From assembly GCA_947623455.1 (NCBI GenBank), contig OX392528.1, positions 56,500,322 to 56,564,321 on the forward strand: DNA of 64,000 nt. Reading direction: 5' to 3'. This DNA is from Mimachlamys varia (Eukaryota > Mollusca > Bivalvia > Pectinida > Pectinidae). Below, one piece after another: positions 10,901 to 22,100 of the stretch. Both the position numbers and the translations under genes were made by a program. Positions within the stretch are counted from its first letter, which is position 1. Every line of letters starts with the position of its first letter. The notes beneath the pieces were generated by a model. That model ran no database searches. It saw only the letters and a list, made by a program, of their open reading frames with translations, and was not told where the DNA came from.

Positions 10901-13900
10901 ACTTGGATGTGACCAAGATGTACATGGTGGGTGTCGCAGATGAAACCGAAGACGCGTACTGATGCAACGACAAATGTAACAATTTCGAAATTTTCCAAAT
11001 TCACGGAAATTGTAACAATTGTTATATTTTCCGTACATCATGAGCGAATATTTTTCGAAATTTTTGCATTTTTCGTTGCATCACGTGTACTCTTCCAGAG
11101 CACATTTTCTTGTATTGTTCCAAGTGTCTCCGTGTTAATCTTTCCATTGTTAATATGTCCCCACTAGTTTAATCGATTTGGAGTTTGATATCTGGTTTCA
11201 ATGACGCTTCGGCTCTCTCTGTTTAGTTGTGATTTTGTTTAAGACGCTAGTATGTGTACGGTTTTGAGTGTTCTCTGTGTGGTTTGGGTTATATTGCTGA
11301 AACAAAAGTCAGTTGCGACGGAGAATGAACGGTCATGGTTCGATGGTTAACCGATTCGTGGAGTGGCATTGACGGGATGTGGATTTTCAAAAAACCTAAA
11401 AAAAATCTGCTGATGTTATGTCTATCAAAACATTTAATTTTCCTTCCCTTTACACTTCCATCCAACACACCGAACTAATAGAACGTCTCCGGTGAGAGTT
11501 TTCTTTTCCAAGAAAGTTGGACGACGATAAAAATACATGGCTGTGAACTATCTTGGAGCGTACGTTGTGAGCAACAAAACAAAAGCTAGTCTGAAATATA
11601 CTCAGGAATATATAGTACGAATGATTGAATTCCTGGTTGGCAATATCTTTGATGAGTTCGGAGGAAAGATTTTCCAACACACTGTTGACATTCCAATGGG
11701 AACTAACTGTGCCCCACTTTTGGCTGACTTGGTTTTGTTTTCATTCGAGGCTGAATTTGTCAAGGAGCTTATTAGGACGGGTAACAAAACCCTTGCCAAA
11801 TCTTTCAATTTCACTTTCAGGTACAATGTATATCGACGATTTGTTGTCTATAAACAACAACAAGTTTGCTGACCTAGTCTGTCGTATATACCCTACTGAA
11901 CTTGAGATTAAAGACACCACACACTCTCCTACATCAGCTTCTTATATCGATCTTTACTTAAGCTATGACCTGCACGGTCAGCTTACTACTTCACTGTATG
12001 ATAAACATGACGATTTCGATTTTCCTATCGTGAACTTTCCCTTTCTTGATAATAGCATCCCTGCTTCTCTAGCCTATGGTGTTTTCATGTTGCAGTTATT
12101 ATAGGGCTTATTTTAAATATCGAGATTTCCGTGATAGATGTCAGCTACGGACGAACAAACTTACGGCAAAGGGATTCGAGATATTCGAGTTGGTTGATGG
12201 AGACTGTGGGCAAGTTTTATGGTCGCCATCTTGATCTCATCGAGAAATATTCTGTATCTTTTTGTGATATAAAGATGGACGCTTATTATGATGCTTACTT
12301 GATGTGATTGACAATGATGACTTGGTTCTCATTTTGAGGATTGGTATTTTCTTGAATGTGACCATGGCAGTTGTTGTCGATGAAGCAGAAGACGCTTACT
12401 CTTCCGGAACACCTGGTCTTATACCTTAAATATTAACATTGTTTATATTTTGCCTCTAGTTTAATCAATTTTGAGTTCGCATTATTGTTTTGTTGGTGGT
12501 TTTGTATTCTCTGATTCCCACCCCTAGCTCCAATATCAACATCATAGTTGATAATGATATGACAAACAAGGGCGATAACACTTTTGACATAGGCCGAAAG
12601 TTCCATGCAATATGGCTTTTGGTCATTTCGGGAATTTTCTTGCAATTTTTATGCAGTTATTTGAACCCGAAAATAATTATATTAGTCTAAAGGAAGTGCA
12701 AATAAATATTCACATTATGAGGTACATGTAAAATTGTACGTATTACCACATATTCATGGAAATAGAAGTCCCGATGCACATTATGGAAGATGTGGACATT
12801 GATCGAAAACAAGAACTGCATTTTGTATTTAATACTGCGATTACAATTAAAAAGAAGCCACAAAGTAGAAATTTAAATAATGTTTCTAAAAGTAGCAACA
12901 TTGCGATAAAATATTACTGACCACATACCCCACGTAATTGTAGTTCAGCAAATGAGAAATCAAGAACATGTTTATCGTCCTATATTGTGGAATGTGTTTA
13001 TCTAAATGATTCGATGTTACAATATTTCTACCGTTGACGAACGGTGTTATTTTGTTCTTCTCCGGTGAGGATTACATATTGTTTACATATACGTTTGTTA
13101 TTTGCCTTTATTAAGGTCAAGGAAAGATAAACTACGCGGACTTTCTTAAGATGATGAAACCAGCGGAAGCCTGGAACGAGGAAGCCGAGTTAAAGTGTGC
13201 CTTTGAAGTGTTTGACAAAGAAGGCGACGGCTACATAAGCGCGTCATCTTTACGTCAGGTGATGAATAAGCTAGGAGAGCAACTTACCGATGATGACATC
13301 AAATTTCTTATGAAGGAAGCTGACGTCGACGGTGATGGTCGTGTGGATTATAAAGGTATGTTTAATGGGTATCTCGTGTAATGCTTTTCTTACAGGTGTT
13401 CAATCGGATACAATTTAGTACAACTGGGCACAGCATATGCTAAGCCTTCAACATAGAGAATGTCATTTTAAACCTTCAAAAAGTTCTTTAAACATCTAGT
13501 AAATAATGCATGTTCATGTAAATACTCTATATGCATTTCTGATCAGATGAAAATACAAATTGAATCCATCAAGCTATTCTTCATGTCGAGGCGAGAATGA
13601 ATCAAGAATAATCATTGTTTTGTCAATATATTGTTATTGGCAGATAAAAAAATGTTTCCATTAAACTGCAAATCAAAAAGTACACAGATGTTTTCCAAAG
13701 TATATTCCTTTTTTTGGTGAAATCGATCACAGATATAGAGGTTACGTACACAACGAATGGTTGTTGAATACGGTATTTATTTCACTTGAGTTAATTTTCA
13801 AATGTTACAAAGGACACGAGCTTTAGCTTATGTCTCTAAATTATTCATTTTAGGATCGAATCCTTTCTTTTTTTATGTTTCCTACCTGTTTTGTACATTT

Positions 13901-13956
13901 CTTACACTGTGTTTGATTTTTTTTCAGAATTTGTACGGATTGTAACCATGAAATAG
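7775..13956 (+). CDS. Gene A: calmodulin-like EF-hand protein, 3 exons, 144 aa
   Basis: Joined exons 7775-7940, 13116-13355 and 13928-13956 give 144 residues; calmodulin has about 149. It is predicted to be a cytosolic Ca2+ sensor with two EF-hand pairs and no extra domain. EF1 loop (residues 17-28, [12 protein letters not shown]) is canonical. EF2 (53-64, [12 protein letters not shown]) has Gln at ligand 5 and Asp instead of Glu at position 12. EF3 (89-100, [12 protein letters not shown]) ends in Ser where the bidentate Glu belongs. EF4 (125-136, [12 protein letters not shown]) is canonical. The C-terminus EFVRIVTMK parallels calmodulin. Introns are GT-AG, phase 1, at the same codons as in genes B-D, but the two 5' introns of the paralogues are absent. 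An alternative is that an unseen 5' exon joins at an AG near 7793. Intron 1 (5.2 kb) is full of repeats. Confidence 0.87.
8352..8560 (-). mobile_element. Truncated tail copy of the [12 protein letters not shown] RT element
   Basis: The reverse complement carries the same 'gtcgatgaagcagacgacgc', 'ggcgggtgtcgtcgatgaag' and 'gaaatattttgtatctttga'-like blocks as the copies at 3107-3440 and 12235-12400. It lies in intron 1 of gene A. Confidence 0.65.
8684..8918. mobile_element. MITE with CTGTAAAAG termini, copy 1
   Basis: A 235-bp element starts CTGTAAAAG, ends CTTTTACAG, and is flanked by TA on both sides, as expected for a Tc1/mariner-type target duplication. It has no coding capacity. The interior has repeated 'ttcgcgtgtgg' and 'ccacaccgcgaa' words. 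A second copy in the opposite orientation is at 56119-56337. It lies in intron 1 of gene A. Confidence 0.75.
9847..10105. repeat. Long imperfect palindrome centred near 9975
   Basis: The left half (gttacaac..., cttaatgtaataagtattac, actaaacgttgtgacact) pairs with the right half read in reverse (gttgcaac, ctaatgtaataattattac, actaaacgttgcgactgt). Within each half the words 'cgcttactgtaataaa' and 'ttacactaagcg' recur in both orientations, so smaller stem-loops nest in the large one. It has no coding content and is probably a MITE or folded element inside intron 1 of gene A. Confidence 0.75.
10640..11230 (+). mobile_element. 5'-truncated copy of the [12 protein letters not shown] RT element
   Basis: It begins with a peptide remnant [20 protein letters not shown], which matches the part following the RT domain of this family. 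It continues through 'gtgaccaagatgtacatggt' and 'gtgtcgcagatgaaaccgaa' and ends in the shared terminal block 'ctagtttaatcgatttggag' with 'tgacgcttcggctctctctg'. Frames are broken. It lies in intron 1 of gene A. Confidence 0.65.
11425..12520 (+). pseudogene. Reverse transcriptase ([17 protein letters not shown] type) retroelement, frameshifted copy
   Basis: This is the longest copy of the dispersed family. Visible pieces in order are [14 protein letters not shown] (about 11434-11490), [20 protein letters not shown] (about 11630-11690), [20 protein letters not shown], the catalytic box [16 protein letters not shown], then [35 protein letters not shown] and [10 protein letters not shown] (to about 12101). 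The coding frame shifts just before YIDD near 11822, where extra bases follow the FRY codons, and again near the 5' end, so no intact enzyme is encoded. The noncoding tail continues to the terminal 'gtttaatcaattttgagttc' block. The family is common in marine invertebrates by my recollection and may be Penelope-like, but its clade is not proven here. It lies in intron 1 of gene A. Confidence 0.75.
13116..13355 (+). CDS. Gene A exon 2 (rest of EF2, EF3, EF4)
   Basis: The acceptor is TTTATTAAG|GTCAAGG and the donor is TATAAAG|GTATGT, with phase 1 at both ends. It codes for residues 56-135 and the first base of Glu136. Confidence 0.9.
13928..13956 (+). CDS. Gene A exon 3 (C-terminus)
   Basis: The acceptor TTTTTTTTCAG precedes AA TTT GTA CGG; the exon encodes (E)FVRIVTMK and ends at TAG (13954-13956). 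Confidence 0.88.
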
Positions 13957-14053
13957 GCGTTGGTACACTGTGCTTCAATCTGTTATTCCATTGTCGTATG
14001 CAATTTTGCAGCAAAGCATGGCTGGATGAACAAGAATAGATAGCATTTAATCT

Positions 14054-14059
14054 AATAAA
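14054..14059 (+). terminator. Polyadenylation signal of gene A
   Basis: AATAAA lies 98 bp after the gene A stop codon, with a G/T-containing stretch just beyond. It is a good position for the cleavage signal, though in AT-rich DNA the hexamer also occurs by chance. Confidence 0.55.
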
Positions 14060-14187
14060 GGGTTAAAAGTGAGTATAATTGAGATAAGTTGGATAAAGAA
14101 CTGTTGGCTTTTAATCAACTTCAATACATTGTACCGACATTTGCTTTGCAAGCTGTGATTTAGTCCTTTACTTCGAAACATACATTG

Positions 14188-14256
14188 TACGCCGGGCCAA
14201 CGAGAGTGATTTATATAAGTTGGATAACCTGTTTCATAATTGTTGTAAAATAAAAA
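14188..14256 (+). mobile_element. SINE 3' tail fragment
   Basis: 'gccaacgagagtgatttata' followed by 'taagttggataacctgtttc' and 'ataattgttgtaaaataaa' is the same 3' end as in the SINEs at 17037-17215 and 46605-46790. The head is missing. Confidence 0.6.
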
Positions 14257-14364
14257 AGTGTATATGATATTAATGAAATGTTTGTAAATGAAAATCCCTA
14301 ACGTTTGTTTCAACATTAAAGCAGAATGCTTTGTAATCTTAGCTTAATGTCTAGTTAAATGGTG

Positions 14365-14815
14365 TTTACATGTCGCAGTTGAATCGTTATTCTAGGGCTT
14401 GCTCTGAATATCGAGATTTTCTAACAACCCAAGAATTCGAGAGATGCAGCTTGATCAGAACTATGGGCAAGGTTTGTGGTCGCTCGCATGTCAGTTTATA
14501 TATTAATATATTTTTGAAATCTGAGAATATCTCCACCGTCGCCATTTTGGTCTCATTGAGAAATATTTAGTATCTTTAAATGATGTGAAGATGGACTTTT
14601 TGGGTATGTTCATTAGTGATTTTACTTGTTATGATTGACAATGCTGACTCGGTTCTCATTTTGAGGACTTAATGTTTACTTTTATGGGTGTCGTCTATGA
14701 AGCAGAATATGTTCATGTAGTTTTACAAGATATCCATGAAAATATCTTTGTTCATATTTTACCACTAGTTGAATCGAGTTCGGATTATGATTTTGTTGAC
14801 GCTTCGGCATCCCCC
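14365..14815 (+). mobile_element. 5'-truncated copy of the [12 protein letters not shown] RT element
   Basis: It starts with the SQLNRYSRACSEYRDFL peptide remnant that follows the RT domain. It continues with 'tctcattgagaaatatttag', 'atgattgacaatgctgactc' and 'gtcgtctatgaagcagaata', and ends in 'gattttgttgacgcttcggc' before an 11-base C run. Confidence 0.7.
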
Positions 14816-15117
14816 CCCCCCGGCTATTGAGAAAAGAATAGTGAATTCATTTTAATATCATAATCAACAAGGTATACTATAATTATGTTCGTTAATTGGG
14901 TTGATTACATTAAACGAAATATGTTTTTCCCATGTGGCTGTTGTGTAATTCAGCGAAAATACCCTATTACATTTGTATGCAAATAAAGTAATACAAGATG
15001 TCATATGATGCATTTCAAATACTAACGAACGGTGGAGCCCTCAGGAACATATCATTTGGTCGCCACAGATAAATTGAAAGACAAATGTTAAGGCTTGGAG
15101 ATTAGCGTATAAGCAAC

Positions 15118-15190
15118 ATATTTCACTCGTGTGGCTAATATTTTGATATTTTTATAATATCAAAATATTAGCCCCACTTGTGAAATATAT
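15118..15190. repeat. Near-perfect hairpin (33-bp arms)
   Basis: The left arm 15118-15150 (contains tggctaatattttgatatt) pairs with the right arm 15156-15190 (contains aatatcaaaatattagccc) around a 5-base loop. The same arm sequence recurs at 39604-39690, so it is a dispersed foldback/MITE family. Confidence 0.8.
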
Positions 15191-15334
15191 TTGGTTTTAC
15201 TGAAGATACTGTTAGATATCCTCAATATATCAAATTGTTCTTTAAACGGTAATTAAATAAATGTATATTTGGTTAAAATCCTTTGGTTTTTACATGTCAC
15301 TCATTCCGGTTGTATTTTTTTTTTTAAGATTTAG

Positions 15335-15433
15335 GTTAATGTAAAATGTATTGATGTTTATTATAATGTTAATGTAAAATGTATTGATGTTTATTATAAT
15401 GTTAATGTAAAATGTATTGATGTTTATTATATT
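15335..15433. repeat. 33-bp tandem repeat, 3 copies
   Basis: Three copies of 'gttaatgtaaaatgtattga' plus 'tgtttattataat' lie head to tail, followed by a decaying fourth. Confidence 0.85.
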
Positions 15434-15974
15434 GTGTTATATTGTAAATAATAGTTTAATCAGTTCATGTATTGTATACCCTGTTGTTATCTTGCCTTGA
15501 ATTTATTGGTGGTCAGTTGACTAATAGTTGTCTCCCTTTGAATGATCTTCGTATTGCAGTGAGTGTATGAAAATGTAGATGTGAAATTGTGACTGTGTGC
15601 GTTGGTATGTGAATTGGTGTTGAGCTAACAGAATACATTCAGATTGAAATATATTGTATATAAATAATATATGTTGTATAACAGATATCTGTACGATGTT
15701 AACTATTCTGGTATATTTTTCAAAAATAAAGTTGTAAAGAGTTTTGGAAAGGTACACCACCATGTACATTTGTAACATTGATATTTTTTGTCAAAATAAG
15801 ATCGTCCCCATATTGAAATGTATTTTGCTATATGTTTACGCTGTTGTTACTCTGACTGTTAAACATATAACCAAATTGAACCATTTTTTTTTTACATGTA
15901 AAAACAATGTTTTAAGGATCTATATCATCTATCTACAAAATCATTTCACCAGGAATATGTGTGTCAAGTGTTCT

Positions 15975-16850
15975 ATAATAACTAAACTATCCTTAGTATG
16001 CGTTACATTGGGGTTCACAGGGCCTTGTTTGCCTCCTACAAGAACTAAACTATCCTTAGTATGCGTTACATTGGCGTACACAGGGCCTTGTTTGCCTCCT
16101 ACAAGAACTAAACTATCCTTAGTATGCGTTACATTGGCGTACACAGGGCCTTGTTTGACTCCTACAATAACTAAACTATCCTTAGTACACGTTACATTGG
16201 CGTACACAGGGACTTGTTTGCCTCCTACAAGAACTAGACTATCCTCAGTATGAGTTACATTGGCGTACACAGGGCCTTGTTTGTCTCCTACAATAACTAA
16301 ACTATCCTTAGTACACGTTACATTGGCGTGCACAGGGCCTTGTTTCCTCCTACAAGACCCAAACTATCCTTAGTATGCGTTACATTAGCGTACACAGAGA
16401 CTTGTTTCCTTCTACAATAACTAAACTATCCTAAGTATGCGTTACATTGGCCTACACAGGGACTTGTTTGCCTCCTACAAGAACTAAACTATCCTTAGTA
16501 TGCGTTACATTGGCGTACACAGGGCCTTGTTTGTCTCCTACAATAACTAAACTATCCTTAGTACACGTTACATTGGCGTACACAGGGCCTTGTTTCCTCC
16601 TACAAGACCCAAACTATCCTTAGTATGCGTTACATTAGCGTACATAGGGACTTGTTTCCTTCTACAATAACTAAACTATCCTAAGTATGCGTTACATTGG
16701 CGTACACAGGGACTTGTTTCCTTCTACAATAACTAAACTATCCTCAGTATGAGTTACATTGGCGTACACAGGAACCTTGTTTGCCTCCTACAATAACTAA
16801 ACTATCCTTAGTACGCGTTACTTTGGCTTACACAGGGCCTTGTTTGCCTA
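15975..16850. repeat. 63-bp minisatellite, about 14 copies
   Basis: The unit includes 'aactaaactatccttagtat', 'gcgttacattggcgtacaca' and 'gggccttgtttgcctcctac'. Variants alternate, for example 'agtacacg' for 'agtatgcg' and 'ggactt' for 'ggcctt'. Since 63 is divisible by three, both strands keep short open frames; these are not genes. It lies between genes A and B. Confidence 0.95.
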
Positions 16851-17036
16851 TGGAATTGTCCTTTGTAGTATAATAGCTTCGATATATCATTGTTTTAACT
16901 TCCGCTAAGATACAATACCACAATGCGCTCTGGGTAAGACTAAATGAAGGTATTGGTCTGACATTATTATAATACTAGGAAATTAAAGGTTGTGTGTCAA
17001 ACAAATGGTTGTTTTTTTTAAAAGAACATTTTGAAG

Positions 17037-17215
17037 AGGTGCAGTGGATAGCGCAATTACCTTTCACTATGGCAGCCGGGATTCGATTCCTCTTTCGGAC
17101 GTGAAAACGTATGGGGTCACCTGAATGACCACGTGGGTTTTCTTCGGGTACTCCGATATCCTCCAACACGAGTGATTAATAGAAGTTAGATAACTTGTTT
17201 CATAATTGTTGTAAA
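17037..17215 (+). mobile_element. tRNA-derived SINE
   Basis: The head resembles a tRNA promoter: an A-box-like 'gtgcagtggatagcgcaatt' and a B-box-like GGGATTCGATTCC. The central block 'acgtgggttttcttcgggta' plus 'ctccgatatcctcc' resembles the conserved middle domain of many invertebrate SINEs. The tail 'aagttagataacttgtttca' with 'taattgttgtaaaataag' is shared with 14188-14256 and 46605-46790. Confidence 0.7.
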
Positions 17216-17219
17216 ATAA

Positions 17220-18290
17220 GTTTGTTTATTTTCAATTCAAAAGAGTTATTAAATTAAAGAACAAAACAGGTTTTTGTGTTATTTTTTATAATAAAAATGT
17301 ATATCATAGTATCTAACCCTCGTTCGAATATTGTGAAGTAAGAATAAATGAAGGTCAGCTTTCATCAATGTTTATGAAAATGATAATCAGCGATTATTTG
17401 CGATGAATTTTACATGTATCTAAAAGAATCATGTAACGTATGTATTCGGCTAACGGTAGGCGAGATATTGATTGTTGTTTTAAGTTTTTTTTCATATTAC
17501 CATTGTCAAAACAATGACGTCATAATCGCCACGTGCTGGGTGTCGCATGTAATATCGTAAGTTATACGTCTTCCAATTAAGTTTATGAAATATCTTTGCT
17601 AGGCAAATTTGATTATAACAATAACACCATTTTTATAGATTTTTTTTCATAGAATGGCCCTCTTTCAAAAACCGATCTATCAAAGCATGCTTTATTGGTC
17701 CCCCGAATCACTATTGTCGTGATTTAGTAAATACAGTTGTAATTAGATGATAAAGCGCTGATAATCGAACACATCAAACACGTGCGCTAGCAGCTTGTGC
17801 ATGTAAGAGGAATATAATTACATCAATCCATGTTATTTAGATTACAATGGTTTCTTAGACTGTACGCCTTCTTTACTGGAAACGACTCCAAATATACTGT
17901 GGCTTATGCACAAATTATCCTGGGACACGTACTTGGGCCAATTGTACGCTTGTTGGTTTTGTAATTATTGCTAATGTGTTCTGCTGCTTGGTTGCCTGTT
18001 TTTATTGAATGTAAGGATTTTGTCCTTAAGCAATGACGCGATCTGATACTTTTCTATAGAAGTTTTGTTAGTGTCGATTCCCTCCAGACCAGAAGCAATG
18101 GTTTCCAATAATAGATCAATCTAGGTAAGTAGAGGACGACCGTGACTTTGCGATATTGCTAGAAAGCTCGCTACCTTCATCAAAAATGCATGTGTGAACG
18201 TTTTATAACCCGATAGTATAACGGTAAACTACTGAATAGATACTACACACACACGCTAACATTGAATCTGAATGGTAATTGAATGTCTTA
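17220..18290. other. Gene-free intergenic stretch
   Basis: No exon or repeat family was recognised; there are only scattered short AT-rich simple runs. Confidence 0.45.
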
Positions 18291-18291
18291 T

Positions 18292-18500
18292 GAACTTGCT
18301 TGCTGGTGACTCTTAAATTGATCCCTTGATAATTGAAAGCTACCCAGGTAAACATATCGACATTTTTGTATATACGTTATGCCCAAATGATTTTAACCTT
18401 GCTTGCTGGTGACCCTTAAATTGATCCCTTGAGAATTGAAAGCTACCCAGGTAAACATATCGACATTTTTGTATATACGTTATGCCCAAATGATTTTAAC
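18292..18500. repeat. 103-bp tandem duplication
   Basis: Two adjacent copies run from 'cttgcttgctggtgac' to 'tgcccaaatgattttaac' with period 103 bp. They differ at only a few positions (for example gactctt/gaccctt, gataatt/gagaatt), so the duplication is young. Confidence 0.9.
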
Positions 18501-19118
18501 TGTCGGACTGGAGGGCATGTTTTCCTCCTAATCGACCTGGTTGTGACAACAACAAAGGGATCTCTGAGCGGTGCTACCTGAGAAAAGGCACATAGCAAAA
18601 TTCGGTATTTTCAAAAGTCTTAAAAATTACAATGATGAGGTATTTTTTTTATCAAAATGTTCCATCATTCTTAATACGTATTGCATATTATATATCATAT
18701 ATTATATATTATATACGGGCAAAAATGTGGGAATCCAAAATATCTAATCTAAGGTAGGAGCAGAAGAATAAGGTGCGTAAAACCCCTTTAATATGTGAAT
18801 TTAGAAGAATTTCAAATCGTGAACTACAAAATTATAAATATTATGAACCGTGCCACTACTCAAATGAGATTAACTGTGGCTATGGTTGACATTTGGGTTA
18901 AGATATGTCAATGAACTAAAAGTATGTGTACCCTAACCCAATGACATAATCCTTTCTTTTTTCACATTTTAATAAATGCAAAATGTTATCGAACGCTGAT
19001 ACAAAGTACTTTCAGTTTCGACCTGTCAGAACATATAATTTAAGGCATGAATTCCCCCCACACACCGTAATACGTCCGCTCTACATATGTTTGTACCACG
19101 ATTAGACACGGCTGAACT

Positions 19119-19121
19119 ATG
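19119..19121 (+). CDS. Gene B first coding exon (ATG only)
   Basis: AACTATG|GTGAGTAC: the start codon is directly followed by a strong donor, the same architecture as gene C and as many animal calmodulin genes. The 5' UTR start was not located; no clear TATA box precedes it. Confidence 0.7.
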
Positions 19122-22100
19122 GTGAGTACTTCACTCCTACTATCATCAGTGCTTTATCGGTTCTAATGCCGATGAAGCTAAAACCGATTGTTCTAAGACA
19201 TATGAAGTAGATGGCAATATTTTTTGTAAATATCATATCATATATAGCTTTCTATCATTCTGATTCTTAACAAATAGCAACCATAGATAGCTTACTGAAT
19301 GGTTTTATCGTAAGTATAAATACCTGAGCAAATTATGCAAACGTAGTTTTCAACACGTTATCATTGAAAAAATGCCAAAGCACTAGTTATTCCATATTAC
19401 CGTAAATTCACAACTTCCCATATGTCCTATTTTGTTCGCAGGCGAAACTCAATGAAAGTGAACTCAGACGTAAGTACATATATTTTTTAATTATTTTTCT
19501 AAAAAAATAAAATGCATGCTAATGTTTTTAACCTGAAATCGCGTCACTATCTGCGGTTGGTCTTCAAGACAAAATTGCTAATCTTTATGTATATTTCCGA
19601 TATTGAAGAAAGTGTGTATTGTCGTAAACGATTCCCAATCCTTCCTTACTTCCTGACAGCGAGCATTGTAATCTCTGAGCTAATATTGATATATGTCAAA
19701 GTTCTCAAGTAGTATTCAAATAGATGTATAGGTAAGTTGTGTTATCAGTTGATATTCGATTGCGTACACACATTATATTTACTTAAGGACTTCTATGTTT
19801 GCACGAAGTCTTAAGTTAATTGGCTGCAATTACTTTTAAAATACACGGAATACAACCTTCATATAAGACCAAAATACCCACCACACAAATACCACAGTAC
19901 ACATATTTCCAAATACCAAACACATATCTATTGTGAGCTGTGTTCAATAAAATATGTTTTACAAAGAAATACAAAGATGAAATAATTAATGGAGGATTAA
20001 GTATATATATATCTGTTTTTATTTGTTTTCATTTCCCCCTTTTCAGTCAAATAATCCCAAAACTGTACATGCTCTTAGCCATCAGGCTAGAAGCGTTTAA
20101 AAATTTCCTGTCAAATCATATCAGAACTGTTCCCATGCCAAGTTGAGGATTCAACTAACAATTATCTTAACTGTCATAATTCATATCAAATTTATATTAA
20201 CGTGTACTGAATGTCTGGTACAAACATGCATAAATATTCCAAATTTAGATTTTGATATATATATATATGTTTTTGTTTGTTCCTTCTTTTGAACTTTTTT
20301 TAATGCACGGTGTATGTAGTCATTTGTTATTATTGCAGTAGTTTGTAGTAATACAATGTATACATTTAACTGTGATGTACATTGTATGATGAACGCGAGA
20401 GATATTTATTCGCTTTGAAGACAGACAGAATCATAATATGTAAATGTTAAGGAGGAATGAAAATACATTAATAAATAAGAGAATACCGAAGCGTTAACAA
20501 AATCATAATCCAAAATCAAATGTAAAATCGATTAAACAAGGGGCAAAATATGAACAAAGGAAAGATTGACACGGAGACTCTTGTAAATGTAAGTTTTATC
20601 AATGTAGATATAAATGTAAGCAAATAATGTATTTTGTTACTGCAGAGGCCTTTGAACATTTCGACAAGGACCAGAGTAATTCCATAACAGACGAAGAACT
20701 AGGTGATGCCCTGAGGCTGGCGGGGATGAATCCGACTGATAAAGAGATCGAACAGCTGATAAAAGAAGCAGACAAAGATAGTAAGACTAGTATACATCTG
20801 TATCTATTCAATACTTTTGGACTTCGTTACAACTGACAGCATCATCACACTATATAATCAAGAGTTTTCTCCAGATCTAAATCTGAGGGGCCGCGTTGAC
20901 CGAGTGGTTAAGGTGTCCCGATATTCTATCACTAGACCTCCACCTCTGGCAGTTGCCAGGTACTGACCGTAGGTCGGTGGTTTTCCCCCGGGTATTCCGG
21001 CTTTCCTCCACCTCCAAAACCTGGAAAGTCCTTAAATGACCCTGGCTGTTAATAGCACGTAAAACAAAATTAACAAAACCAAAACAATCTAATAAATCTT
21101 TATAGTAAAGTTGACTTCGATAGCATAACAGAGGAATGTGTTACTTTTGAGTTTAGAATTATAAAATCTTAAGGATGGGCTAATGGAGTAAATTTCATTA
21201 CTTGAAAGGTGGCTGAATGTAAAACTGCACTACTATTTCGAAAAACTATCTTTCTTTTAGGGATTTTTTTGAACGATAATCTTCTTGGTAAAACAAAAAT
21301 GAACGGTTTTTGTTCTGTCTCATAATACCCCCTTTTCCGTTCAATATTATCCAATATTGGGCTAAAACTACAAGATGGAACAGTACTAACATAAATACAT
21401 TTTAGCATAAAGTTTCTGTATCGATTTTTGAACATTCCGATTTAGATAGAGATTTTATTCATCAAAAGTCCATCTTCGATATCAAGGGGTTACGATCACT
21501 TGCGCTCTCTACATACCTGGAATATGTTATGACACAACTGAAGGCTCCGTGTGAGTAACCTTATTGATGGTTCGATCCTTTAATGTACTGTACATCAAAA
21601 GAATCTCAAAGTCAATAAGGGTAACAATTGACATGCTTTGAGTTCGGTTGCGGTTCTATTGTAGTCTTCAAAGGACAGGCATGTAGCCAAGCGATTGGTC
21701 TGGATTATGTTTTATCTGCCCTCAGATTTGCCATGATATTTTCTAGGGGTGTAGAGAGCGTAGGTGATCGTAACGATGATGCCAATAGTAATACCAACAG
21801 TTCTACGGGACAGTTGCCTTAACATGACATTGATAGATATCATACAGTATTAACACTGGTAAAGTTATGATGTTAAATGTACATGATCGAACTGATACAG
21901 TAGGTACATGATCCAATATACTCCATCAATTGAGCTGTTTAAATTATCGTTATAACAATCAGCTTAGAACTACTGTCAATATACTTATTCTAGCGCTTCC
22001 AAATCTTCCAGACAAGCACTTTTCTTGATTTAGCAACCCCCGGTTGATATGCAATAATCCAGTAAAAAAAACCACTTACTCGAATCCGGTTTACTCGAAT

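Noticed and set aside
20887..20960. tRNA-Leu gene
   Set aside because: Only the 5' half resembles a tRNA; the rest continues into a SINE body and tail.
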